This document shows, piece after piece, positions 19,209 through 30,027 of a stretch of 64,000 nt of DNA. Source of the stretch: Rhynchopus euleeides (lineage: Eukaryota > Euglenozoa > Diplonemea > Diplonemida > Diplonemidae); NCBI GenBank assembly GCA_963210315.1, contig OY723237.1, positions 2,418,001-2,482,000 of the forward strand. The letters run 5' to 3'. The stretch's first letter is position 1. The number at the start of each line of letters is the position of its first letter. Made by a program: the position numbers and the translations under genes. Under the pieces are notes generated by a model. That model ran no database searches and was not told where the DNA came from. It worked only from the letters and a program-made list of their open reading frames with translations.

Positions 19209-22200
19209 AGGCCTCTGGCTAATTCGGGTCGAACGTTAAGTTTCTCCGTGCCGGGGGGGGGAGGGGGGGGGGGGGGCTACCCTACCCTACCCTAGGGTTG
19301 GGGCCGCCGGGGTCCCAGATTTTTTGGTAATTTCCAGGTGTGGGTAGGGGGACCTTTTCGAATTTTTTTTTCGAGGGGTGCCCATTTTGGCGATTTGGGC
19401 CCGATTTCGAGGGTTACGGGTGACCCTAGACCCTACCCAACCCTAGGGTTGGGGTTGGGGTTAACTCCAGACCCTACCCTCACCCTAGGGTTAGGGTTAA
19501 CCCTAGACCCTACCCTGGGGTTAGGGTTAACCCTATACCCTACCCAACCCTAGGGTTAGGGTCAGGGTTAACCCTATACCCTACCCAACCCTAGGGTTAG
19601 GGTCAGGGTTAACCCTACACCCTACCCAACCCTAGGGTTAGGGTTGGGGTTAACCCTAGACCCAACCCTACCCTAGGGTTAGGGTTAACCCTACACCCTA
19701 CCCAACCCTAGGGTTAGGGTCAGGGTTAACCCTATACCCAACCCAACCCTACACCCAACCCTACCCTAGGGTTAGGGTCAGGGTTAACCCTAGACCCAAC
19801 CCTACCCTAGGGTTAGGGTTAACCCTAGACCCTACCCTAGGGTTAGGGTCAGGGTTAACCCTAGACCCAACCCAACCCTACACCCAACCCTACCCTAGGG
19901 TTAGGGTTAGGGTTAACCCTAGACCCAACCCAACCCTAGGGTTAGGGTTCGGGTTAACCCTAGACCCAACCCAACCCTAGGGTTAGGGTTGGGGTTAACC
20001 CTATACCCTACCCAACCCTAGGGTTAGGGTCAGGGTTAACCCTAGACCCAACCCAACCCTAGGGTTAGGGTTAGGGTTAACCCTATACCCAACCCAACCC
20101 TAGGGTTAGGGTTAACCCAACCCAACCCTAGGGTTAGGGTTAACCCAACCCGACCCTAGGGTTAGGGTTAACCCTACACCCTACCCAACCCTAGGGTTAG
20201 GGTCAGGGTTAACCCTAGACCCAACCCAACCCTAGGGTTAGGGTTAGGGTTAACCCTATACCCAACCCAACCCTAGGGTTAGGGTTAACCCAACCCAACC
20301 CTAGGGTTAGGGTTAACCCAACCCGACCCTAGGGTTAGGGTTAACCCTACACCCTACCCAACCCTAGGGTTAGGGTCAGGGTTAACCCTAGACCCAACCC
20401 AACCCTAGGGTTAGGGTTGGGGTTAACCCTATACCCTACCCAACCCTAGGGTTAGGGTCAGGGTTAACCCTAGACCCAACCCAACCCTAGGGTTAGGGTT
20501 AACCCTATACCCCACCCAACCCTAGGGTTAGGGTTAGGGTTAACCCTATACCCAACCCTACCCTAGGGTTAGGGTTAGGGTTAACCCAAGACCCAACCCT
20601 ACCCTAGGGTTAGGGTTAACCCTATACCCTACCCAACCCTAGGGTTAGGGTTGGGGTTAACCCTATACCGTACCCTCACCCTAGGGTTAGGGTTAACCCT
20701 ATACCCAACCCAACCCTAGGGTTAGGGTTAACCCAAGACCCAACCCTACCCTAGGGTTAGGGTTAGGGTTAACCCTATACACAACCCAACCCTAGGGTTA
20801 GGGTTAACCCTATACCCTACCCAACCCGAGGGTTAGGGTTGGGGGTTAACCCAAGACCCTGCCCGACCCTAGGGTTAGGGTTCACCCTAGACCCAACCCT
20901 ACCCTAGGGTTCGGGTTTGGGTCAGGGTGAACCCTAGACCCGACCCAACCCTCGGATCAGGGTTGGGGTTAACCCTATACCCTACCCTAACCCTAGGGTA
21001 GGGTCTAGGGTCAACCCTGACCCTAACCCTAGGGTTGGGTCAAGGGTTAACCCTAACCCTAGGGTTGGGTAGGGTCTAGGGTTTACCCTGACCCTAACCC
21101 TAGGGTTGGGTAGGGTCCAGGGTTAACCCTAACCCTAACCCGAGGGTTGGGTAGGGTCTAGGGTCAACCCTGACCCTAACCCGAGGGTTGGGTAGGGTCT
21201 AGGGTTAACCCTAACCCTAACCCTAGGGTTGGGTCAAGGGTTAACCCTAACCCTAACCCTAGGGTTAGGGTAGGGTCTAGGGTTAACCCTGACCCTAACC
21301 CTAGGGTTGGGTCAAGGGTTAACCCTAACCCTAACCCTAGGGTTGGGTAGGGTCTGGGGTCAACCCTGACCCTAACCCTAGGGTTGGGTCAAGGGTTAAC
21401 CCTAACCCTAACCCTAGGGTTAGGGTAGGGTCTAGGGTTAACCCTGACCCTAACCCTAGGGTTGGGTAGGGTCTAGGGTCAACCCTGACCCTAACCCGAG
21501 GGTTCGGTAGGGTCTAGGGTTAACCCTAACCCTAACCCTAGGGTTGGGTCAAGGGTTAACCCTAACCCTAACCCTAGGGTTAGGGTAGGGTCTAGGGTTA
21601 ACCCTGACCCTAACCCTAGGGTTAGGGTAGGGTCTAGGGTCAACCCTAACCCTAACCCTAGGGTTGGGTCAAGGGTTAACCCTAACCCTAACCCTAGGGT
21701 TGGGTAGGGTCTGGGGTCAACCCTGACCCTAACCCTAGGGTTGGGTCAAGGGTTTACCCTAACCCTAACCCTAGGGTTGGGTAGGGTCTGGGGTCAACCC
21801 TGACCCTAACCCTAGGGTTGGGTCAAGGGTTAACCCTAACCCTAGGGTTAGGGTAGGGTCTAGGGTTAACCCTAACCCTAACCCTAGGGTTGGGTCAAGG
21901 GTTAACCCTAACCCTAACCCTAGGGTTGGGTAGGGTCTGGGGTCAACCCTGACCCTAACCCTAGGGTTGGGTCAAGGGTTTACCCTAACCCTAACCCTAG
22001 GGTTGGGTAGGGTCTGGGGTCAACCCTGACCCTAACCCTAGGGTTGGGTCAAGGGTTAACCCTAACCCTAACCCTAGGGTTAGGGTAGGGTCTAGGGTTA
22101 ACCCTGACCCTAACCCTAGGGTTAGGGTAGGGTCTAGGGTCAACCCTAACCCTATCCCTAGGGTTGGGTCAAGGGTTAACCCTAACCCTAACCCTAGGGT

Positions 22201-22587
22201 TGGGTAGGGTCTAGGGTCAACCCTGACCCTTACCCTAGGGTTGGGTAGGGTCTGGGGTCAACCCTGACCCTAACCCTTGGGTTGGGTTGGGTCTAGGATC
22301 AACCCTGGCCCTGACCCCTGGGTTGGGTAGGGTCGTGTTGGGTCGGGTTATGGGTACCCAACCCTCACCCTAGGGTAGGGTTGGGTCGGGTTGTGGGTAC
22401 CCCCGACGTGCTGTAGGGTAGGGTAGGGTAGGGTAGGGTAGGGTAGGGTAGGGTAGGGTAGGGTAGGGTAGGGTAGGGTAGGGTAGGGTAGGGTAGGGTA
22501 GGGTAGGGTAGGGTAGGGTAGGGTAGGGCCCCCCCCCCCCCCTCCGGCCCAACGTTAAGTCCGGCCCCAGAATTAGCCAGAGGCCTG
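19209..22587. mobile_element. TIR element whose body is an inverted telomere-like satellite
   Basis: The left end reads (C)AGGCCTCTGGCTAATTC and the right end is its inverted match GAATTAGCCAGAGGCCTG. Inverted AACGTTAAG blocks follow inside each end. Directly outside are identical CAATCCCCC 9-mers (19200-19208 and 22588-22596), a good target duplication, although its C run makes the exact boundary uncertain by one base. The termini resemble those of the elements at 33661 and 35483 (CAGGC.T.T.GCTAA), which also show 9-bp duplications. A Mutator-like group fits the duplication length. There is no coding frame. It is inserted in the R1 copy, which resumes after 22588. Confidence 0.75.
19281..22534. 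repeat. Telomere-like (TTAGGG-variant) inverted satellite
   Basis: From 19281 to about 20990 the repeat unit reads roughly AACCCTAGGGTTAGGGT, CAGGGTTAACCCTA, GACCCAACCC; from about 20995 to 22400 it reads as the reverse complement of that unit. Each unit itself contains head-to-head CCCTAA and TTAGGG. The far right ends in about 24 pure GGGTA 5-mers (22412-22529), with three CTACC copies at the far left. Variants include TCAGGG, TTGGGG and TAGGG. The DNA is not a simple telomere, because orientation flips every few tens of bases. Confidence 0.9.
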
Positions 22588-22941
22588 CAATCCCCCCCCC
22601 CCCCTTTTTTTGGTGAATTTTCTCCTGTTCTTATTTGAGGTGAAACCCGCCGAACTTTGCCTCAAGGTTGCCGGCCGCGAAGGGCCCCTCCCCCCCACCC
22701 CGGCACACACAGTGGACGCACCCTTCTTCGACATCGACACATGACCGCCCCCCCCCTCCACAACATATATCAGAGGAGCCCCGTTTCTACGTGGCAATAT
22801 CCAGTGAGGTCTTGAAGGCACTCGTCCGAGTAGTAGTGCTCTTCAGGGCCGAGGAGTGCTGCTGGTGGTGCTCCCCGGTCGCTCCGGCATCTGTTTTGAC
22901 GCGGCACACACAGGGTCAGCCAGCAAGGTTTCTATTCCTTT

Positions 22942-23409
22942 CTACCGCGTGGTGGATGCATCAGGTGTGTCACCGCCCTTCCCTGTGGGGACGTCAGAGG
23001 CATACTGCCCTTCGAAGCGGTACCCCGTCGCCATGCGCACTGCGCCATGCCCGTGCCGCTTGCCTGCCTTCCACTCCCCCTCATGGCAGTGCCCAGCAGG
23101 GTAGGTGTACCGGGCGTACGGCTCCCCAACGTGCTGCCGGATGTAGCCTGTGGGGTCCACTACACCCGGCTCGTGTGTCTGCCCCACAGCCTGCAGGCCG
23201 CCTTCATATGAATACTCGTGTCCGTCGGAGCTCTGCCACACGAGGGTCCCCTCGCTGGGGAGTGTCGCCATCCCGGCAGCGGCAGCGCTGCCGCCACCAC
23301 CGCCGCCGCCAGGCGTTGCCTGTTGGTTGGCCTTGTGCTGCATCCCCGAGTTGCCCAGCGCCAGCTGGGCCTTTGCCATCTGGAAGGCGCTCCGTGGTGT
23401 GCCCGACAT
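22942..23409 (-). CDS. MORN-repeat protein
   Basis: 155 aa on the minus strand, from the ATG at 23409-23407. It is preceded on its own strand by a pyrimidine tract ending CCCCGGCAG, a likely leader acceptor. An N-terminal part rich in Ala and Gln, with a Gly run near residues 34-40, leads to two clear MORN units: HEGEWKAGKRHGHGAV near 112-127 and YRFEGQYASDVPTGKG near 131-146. A weaker first unit starts at YSYEGG. MORN repeats commonly bind membranes or scaffold cytoskeletal and flagellar structures; which applies here cannot be told. The protein is short, so it may be complete or end in an unseen exon. It sits between the telomere-like element and T2. Confidence 0.65.
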   Translation of the reverse strand: MSGTPRSAFQMAKAQLALGNSGMQHKANQQATPGGGGGGGSAAAAGMATLPSEGTLVWQSSDGHEYSYEGGLQAVGQTHEPGVVDPTGYIRQHVGEPYARYTYPAGHCHEGEWKAGKRHGHGAVRMATGYRFEGQYASDVPTGKGGDTPDASTTR

Positions 23410-23729
23410 CGTGGAGGGGCGGGTGGGGCGGCCCTGCCGGGGAGAGTGTGATGAGGGTACGATGAGGGGTGGTGTGGCTGTGGGCACTGCTGTGTGCGTG
23501 TGTGGGGGTGGGTGGGTGGGTGGTGCAGCAAGGCCACCCCCCGACCTCCCCCAAGGCGGGGTTATCAGAAACATGAAGGGGGTGGAAGAGTGTTGTAGTC
23601 GTGTGAGGGGCTGTGATTATCAGGACTGCAACACGGCTCAATGGAACCCCCCTGCCAAGAGGAGTTGGTTCAAGGCCACCCCCCCCCCCCTTGGTTTTTA
23701 TTGGCTTGCCATCGCCCCCCCCCCCCCTA

Positions 23730-24876
23730 GGGGGGGTCAAATGCCACCCTTTTACGTGGACAAACACGATTTTTCAAAAAACCGGCGCAGAGGCCCCAAA
23801 GCCCCCGTAAACCCTCCAAACCCCCCCAGATCGGTCCGGAAACCCATCGAACCCCACTTTTCCACCATTCCGGGCACCTCAGGTGCCCGAATTGGGGTAC
23901 CTAAATTTTGTGCCACCGTTTGGTACCGTACAGTGCCACTGTGTGGGAGGTTGGAAAAGAAAATGCCCCAACACACCACATCTGAGGGTTGCAATGCATG
24001 TTGCTTGCCAACCACGTCATCCGGTGGGTGTCAGGCGCTATGTAGGTGGCATTAGCCAGGTCTTCGATGTGTTCTGGCTTGTATATATACCTCCCTGCCA
24101 CCATGCACCGGGAGGCTGCCTGTAGGTACGGAACAGTCCAGATGGTCGTGTGATTCCTGTGCAGCAGTGCTCCACAACCGGGATGTGTTGACAACGACTG
24201 TTGCAACACGAGCTGTACATTCCGGGAACACATGAAGTGCGCTGTCGTGGTACCCATTGTGCCAGAATTGGTAGTTGCTGCGGTCTACTTTGCCTGGCCC
24301 AAGAGCACTGGTACTGAACGGTGCAATATGCGTGGCGAGGTGAATACAACGGAAGCGCGCAAAGTCAATACAGCTCTCGGATGGCGGGTGGTGGTGCCAC
24401 TAGTGTGTGACGTTCACTCGAGGATACAACGCATCACAATGAATCAGCAACCGTGGACCGAGTACAATACGCTCTCTGTGGCTGGTGTGGGGGACAAAGG
24501 CAGTGCCTGTGCCGCAGGCAGGGAGGTATATATACAAGCCAGAACACATCGAAGACCTGGCTAATGCCACCTACATAGCGCCTGACACCCACCGGATGAC
24601 GTGGTTGGCAAGCAACATGCATTGCAACCCTCAGATGTGGTGTGTTGGGGCATTTTCTTTTCCAACCTCCCACACAGTGGCACTGTACGGTACCAAACGG
24701 TGGCACAAAATTAAGGTACCCCAATTCGGGCACCTGAGGTGCCCGGAATGGTGGAAAAGTGGGGTTCGATGGGTTTCCGGACCGATCTGGGGGGGTTTGG
24801 AGGGTTTACGGGGGCTTTGGGGCCTCTGCGCCGGTTTTTTGAAAAATCGTGTTTGTCACCCCCATTTGACCCCCCC
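23730..24876 (+). mobile_element. TA-flanked TIR element T2
   Basis: 1147 bp with ends GGGGGGGTCAAATG, TA directly outside both ends (23728-23729, 24877-24878), and inverted arms of about 375 bp each around a unique core of about 400 bp. A near-identical copy lies inverted at 51122-52269. The arms hold a GGGCACCTCAGGTGCCC palindrome. No transposase is recognised, so it is probably non-autonomous and recently active. Confidence 0.9.
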
Positions 24877-24892
24877 TACCCCCCCCCCCCCC

Positions 24893-24985
24893 CCCCCCCT
24901 TCCCCCACAACCTGCAGAACGAGTGAAGGGTGATTATTCTTGTTGCTTCTATTTCACTGCCCCCGCCCCCCCCCCCCCCCTGGTT
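24893..24985 (+). repeat. Motif R4 copy between two C runs
   Basis: TTCCCCCACAACCTGCAG, then AACGAGTGAAGGGTGATTATT and, after a shortened spacer, TTGCTTCTATTTCA, with C runs on both sides. It starts about 15 bp after the right end of T2. Confidence 0.75.
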
Positions 24986-26159
24986 TCGTGCGCAACGAAA
25001 ATCACAATTTTTTGACGCGAATGAGTACACCATTCCCATCCCCATCTGTCACCCGCCCCCATCCCCGGTTGCCCCATTGCCCTCAATTTACATGCGCCGC
25101 CGTGGTCAGCGTGTCGGAGAAAACTAGCTTGCCGTTTTCCCCTACTCTCTTCTGATTCACCCGGTTGCATTTAGTTACCGGAGGCGATGTGGGTTCGCGA
25201 TCCGGTTCATCGAACAGATGCCCGCGAAGGGCCACCACTGAGACAGGCTGAAAGGGCCCTACGCAGAGAACGGGATTTGCTGTCCATTTCATTGTTACCG
25301 CTGCGCCACACGGTTGTAGTATATTTCTTTCAGCCCCGTTTCTAATTTTCTGGGTTCCGACGAGGCTCCTCGTGGTCTGGATTCGATCGCCAGATGTGAC
25401 TCCAAATTTCCACGCGAGGACGAGGTATTGGACAGGCACATGTCACAAGAGAGGTACTTTGTACCAGCGAAGGCCACCTCGCCCACCGAGCTAGCGTGGG
25501 TCGCTGGGTCGATGGGAATCGGGGGGGGGGGGGGGGGGGGGGGGCGATCCCATGTACACTGAAGGGTCCACAGATGCAATAAAGCCACGCGTTGGACAGG
25601 CCAGCGGGGTGGGTCCGTTGTTTCCACAATGCGCTCATCTCCGAATCTGATATTTTTTTTGTGCGCTCACAGCACAGGAACCTGTGCCAATTGCGAAGGC
25701 CCTTGCTGATCGTTGTTTTGCAAGGGTGTGCGGGAATTGCAATCGACGAAATGCTCTCCGCCCCCCCCTTCCCCCTTCATATCCCCCGCCACATACAGTT
25801 GTTCGGCACACTCGTGTGGGAGGAAGGTGTCACTGTGAGGACGCAATGACTCACCGTGCTACACGCTCACTCACCTTCACACGCGGGTGTGTGTGGAAAC
25901 GTCAGCACACAAAGGGGTTCGCTATACGGAGACAGTAGCGCGTTTTATATCAGCTTTATCCCATTATTGTTAGAGAACGCTTGGAGCTGTGCGAACAACG
26001 CAGGAAACTTTGCTATGCAGATCATGCAGGACACACCACACCCGCAGCAGGCGTGTGGGGGTGCGCTCGCGATCGACGAATACCCCGCTGGTTCGTCTCT
26101 CCCCTTTCTGATTTGCAGACACAAAGTTTCGAAGCTTCCCGATTGGCAGCGTGCGTGTC
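24986..26159. other. No gene seen
   Basis: Mixed sequence with a long G run (25519-25544). An AAACTTTGC...GGCGTGTGGG segment at 25998-26070 recurs at 29321-29400. The short frames have no recognisable family. Confidence 0.5.
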
Positions 26160-26162
26160 ATT

Positions 26163-26283
26163 GGGGGTCTTCGCTACGGGGTGATCGTCAGTGCATTTTA
26201 GTGCATTTCCTGTTGAATTCGTGAGAATATTAGCTGAAAACTGACGAAGATTGACGGAGTATAACGACCCAGCGAAGGCCCCC
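26163..26283. mobile_element. MITE-2 copy with 3-bp duplication ATT
   Basis: The ends are GGGGGTCTTCGCT and AGCGAAGGCCCCC, with ATT on each side. Relatives at 49976 (AAA) and 54414 (TGT) also have 3-bp duplications. This fits a PIF/Harbinger-like or similar 3-bp-inserting group. Confidence 0.8.
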
Positions 26284-26724
26284 ATTCTATTAGGTTGAAA
26301 AGAACAAGCCTGGCTCCTCCGGGTTCGATCTGTTCATCGCAGGGGTCCGCTTATCGTGTCGAGCGAGGTGATACGTAAAGTATTGCCAGACCCACAATGG
26401 AATTGACAACGTCACACCCGAGAGATGCCAAGCCTGATAGTGGATTCTGTTTTGTGCAATGGCCCTTTTTACACGGTTTGCCCCCCGGGCGGGATCCCGG
26501 GCGGGCCCGGCCGGGTTCCGGGAAATTCCGGGATTCCCGGGATTCCCGGGATTTCCCGGCCGGGATCCCGGGATGACCCCGGGATATCCCGGGGTCATCC
26601 CGGGACCCCCCCGGGGTCAGGTGTAGGTGGGTGGTAAGATGACTTGAGAGTTTTGCACATTGCATATTGCACGCTGCCGTTGCCCCCTTCCCCTTTGCGA
26701 TCCACCCGATGTCATTAGTTTTTC

Positions 26725-26812
26725 ACGGTTTGCCCCCGGGCGGGATCTCGGGCGGGCCCGGCCGGGAAATCCCGGGATGGCCCCGGGATATCCCGGGGTC
26801 ATCCCGGGACCC
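26725..26812. repeat. Solo end of the CCCGGG family
   Basis: CACGGTTTGCCCCCGGGCGG and GGGATATCCCGGGGTCATCC match the left end at 26471 in the same orientation. No partner end is seen, so it is a truncated copy or a duplicated end. Confidence 0.7.
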
Positions 26813-26885
26813 AGTCGTGCCCTTGTGCTCCTCACTCACGACACCATCATCAGCAGGAGTGTGAGTGTGGAAGCGTCAACGCAAA
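26813..26885 (+). repeat. Dispersed repeat R2, copy 2
   Basis: Matches 281-357 almost base for base (CTCACTCACGACACCATC...GGAAGCGTCAACGC). Confidence 0.75.
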
Positions 26886-29320
26886 AAGAAACCAAAGCAA
26901 GTGCCGAACAAAGCGCAGTGACACTTTTCGCTCAGTAATGCTGAAAAATGAGCCGCCTCACAATGTTGGTGACCCCTCCACCTCTTCCCAGCACAACTGG
27001 AGGGCCACCCACTCTGCGCAGTTTGCCGAAGCTAGTACCTGGCAATAACCCAGCGCGTTCACTCCATCGATCTGTACAAGAGGCAGCCCAGCCAGTGTCA
27101 CAAGCCCAGGCCGAGGGGGGGTGACATTCTCTCGGAGTACCCGAGGGAACAGAGAGGTAACAGAGCGGGATATCCGTGGGATATCCCTCTCTGTTTCTCG
27201 CGTGTCTTCTGCAGGGTTCCACATTGGTGCAGGACATCCAACGGGAGAAGTAACATTCCGTGGAGGTTATCCCATAGGATATCCTCCCCAGGTTCTGGGA
27301 ATCGAACCACCACCTATGTTGTCACGCAGGCTCCATGCGACAGTACCTCGCGGACAACCCAGAATCGGGCGCGGAGCACATCTCCCGACGGTGTTCCCCC
27401 GAGGGGAGCCTCGCCCGGGTGTACTTTGCACAGAGTATGGGCGCCCTGTTTGGGATGTCGACTGCCGCAACCAGATCCCAGGCACTGTGTCGACGACGCA
27501 GCACCTGAGCGGGTTTTGAACCCGAGACCGTCAATTCTCAGCAGGACCTCAGGGAGGGCGCCGACCCGGGCTTCCCCTCCCGGTGTCCTCGCCTCGAAGG
27601 GAGGGCGTTTGGTGTGTCGGCATGAGGTGGTGCAGAGGGCAACCCTCTGGAGTGCACTACACAGCGACGTGGTTCCTGATGGACACCGTGGTTGAGCAGC
27701 AATCTTGTTTCCTGCCACTTGTAATCCTGCCACTTGTCACTTGTGTGCTGCCTTCGTGTGTGCGCCTGTGCCTCCCTGTTCTGCATTTGGTTACCCTCAC
27801 GGGTATCACGATACAGAGCAGTCCCCCCCCTCCTCCCCCCAAAAATCGTTCGCATCATCTTGGCGCCCATTCCTTCCACTTTCTGTGGATGTGTTTGGTA
27901 TTTCCGAACGGAATTTTCCAGCGTCAAGACTGATACCTCGCCGTTTTCGAGTCAGTCACTTCCACCGCCGCTGCGATTTGCGTACCGGTAGTTGTGCAGA
28001 AATGCTAACATTTAATTTGCTCTGTGGAACCTGGACTGCACCTTCTGGGATGTGAGTCTGTAGATAGTTGGACAGTTGCGGTACCCATCTGTTAGAAAGC
28101 TGAAAGGAACCTTGTCGGGCGATCAAGGACGACTGAGGGTTCAGTTTGAGTTTAATGTGGTCCAAGGGTACAACAGACATCACTGCTTTGCAGATCCCTC
28201 TTGCTTGTCCCTCTGGTAACTTCCAACGGCTCAAACTCCTCGACTTCCTTGGGTGGGCATTTGCCATACCTGACGTAAAACAGTGATGCTTCGTGCTAGT
28301 GGTGAACCTGACGTTAGTAAAGGAAGGGTGCTGCGGCTGTCCACGAGGGGCTCTGATGCCTCCTCACGGTGCCTGGTTGGTCGGTTCAGGTGAAACAGAG
28401 CAAATTTAGTGTTAGGGGGATGCCTCTGGTCAAGGCCTTTTCACAAAAATTGACCCACGGCGCCGAGTTGGGTCGTTGGTTCCTGGTTGTAGCTCGGTCT
28501 ACGCCAGGTTCCACACCCCGTCATCGCAAAACGTACGCATACACAGAGGCAAAACACAACAGCCTCTGTGGTACGGGAGCATGGCGGGAGGAAATTTTGC
28601 CTTTTGGTCAAATAGGCACCCTTTTGTAATCACTTGACCCGCAGGGTGGCTGAGTCTTATCAGACAGGCCGACCTACATGTTGATCAGTGGAACCACACA
28701 ACCTGTTCAACCTGCCCCCGGGGTGGCTGAGTCCACCCCTGCCGTAGCGTAAGATAAGCCTACGTCGACCCTCGTCGTCCTCTTCGTCGTCCTAGGACTG
28801 TGGAGTTCAGCAACCAGGAGGAGGATGCGGAACTGCTGTGAGCTGCACACTCTCTTGACACACCTGCACGTATCTGCGTTACACTCGTGGTAACCCCGAA
28901 CCCTGTATTTATACAGGAGACTTCCATCTGGGACAGTTTCTGTTCCAGATGAGCTTTGACAGTGGTAGCCATCTTTGCTATGGAGCCATCGTCATTGCTA
29001 TCGTCGTCACTCGGACCCATGAGCAGTGGATACAATTGGTGTGGAAGGAGAGGGTGCGGTTCTGGATCAGCAGGTCTGAATCTGAAACTGGGACTGAAAG
29101 CCATAGGTCTGAGATGACCTCGGTCCAAGCGACCTGAGACTGAGAACCCCCGGGATTCCCGGCCGGACCCGGCCGGGATTTCCCCGGGATCCCGGCCGGG
29201 ATTTCAAAATCCCGGTCCCGGGCCCGGAATTTCCGGGCCCGGCCGGGGTTTCCCGGGATCCTGCCGGGGGGCAAACCGTGTAAAATTTTTATTGTTGTTG
29301 TTTTGGACAAGCTGCAAAAG

Positions 29321-29420
29321 CTAACAGCGCAGAAAACTTTGCGGCGACAGGTCGTGTAGTGCACACTACACCCACAGCAGGCGTGTGGGAGTGCGCTCGC
29401 TCGATCCGATCGGCGAACCC
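29321..29420 (+). repeat. Second copy of the 25998-26085 segment
   Basis: CGCAGAAAACTTTGC and CAGCAGGCGTGTGGGAGTGC match 25998 onward (CAGCAGGCGTGTGGGGGTGC). The two copies flank the MITE-2 copy and the CCCGGG element. From 29421 to about 29955 I see no gene. Confidence 0.65.
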
Positions 29421-29939
29421 ATCCATGCACGGAACCATGTGGGGGAAATGGTCTTCGGGGGTGGGGGGTGAGGGGTGGGGGTTTTGCGATACGAGTGGGC
29501 TTCTGTTTTCATCAGTGCCCCGCAACTTTTCTGCATAACATGACACGGTACACCTGATGGGGACTCGCTCACAACAAGGTCGAAGGGGGTTTTCATGTTT
29601 TCCCTGTAGCAGCTGAGTGAAGAAGCAAGCGGGCAGGGCAGTGTTTTACACTACACTCGGAGCCCTGATGACCAAAAAGAATGCCAGCTTCAACCTTCTC
29701 CAGGCCCGCACGTCGGTTTCAGATTTTCAAGACGTGCGGAATCATCTGCCGCCATGGAGGACTTCGCTCAGTAGTGCAGAGGCAGTGAGGTCGTGCCTCA
29801 CTTCATCTACACTTCAGGTGCCGAACTGACACAGTTTGGCGCAGAGCGAATGCCCCCATTGGCGCTCAGAAGCCGAAGCTGGATAATGGAGGAAGGTGGC
29901 CTGGCCCTGACGTGGAGATAAGCAGAACGGCGCCCCTCA

Positions 29940-30027
29940 CCCCTCACCCCACCCCACCCTCCCCACAGTTTCCCGGCGGCAAATTGAACTCTTCGTTGAG
30001 CAGGCCTTTTGTTGCAATTTGGCATTC
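29940..30027 (+). promoter_or_regulatory. Probable leader acceptor and 5' UTR of the astacin gene
   Basis: CCCCACCCTCCCCACAG ends at 29968, followed by 59 nt without ATG before the first ATG at 30028. This is consistent with a trans-splice acceptor. Confidence 0.4.

Larger units (their letters stand above)
26471..29281. mobile_element. TIR element with CCCGGG-rich ends
   Basis: The left end reads ACACGGTTTGCCCCCCGG, and the right end is its inverted match CCGGGGGGCAAACCGTGT. Both are followed inward by 100-150 bp of CCCGGG/GGCCGG/GGGATATCCC palindromes. The interior of about 2.5 kb shows no convincing gene. No target duplication is clear. A third, solo end lies inside at 26725. Confidence 0.7.

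Noticed and set aside
19281-22534. Chromosome end (telomere) inside the window
   Set aside because: Orientation alternates within each unit, the whole is inverted about a centre, and unique DNA with a direct repeat lies on both sides. It is interstitial.
24115-24540. Transposase gene in the core of T2/T3
   Set aside because: Only short frames, none with recognisable catalytic residues, and both strands are similarly open.
27270-27530. tRNA-like B boxes (GGTTCGATTCCC and GGGTTCAAAACCC on the minus strand)
   Set aside because: No matching acceptor stem, anticodon arm or A box at the right distance; the T-stem pairs poorly. Not called as tRNA or as a tRNA-derived SINE.
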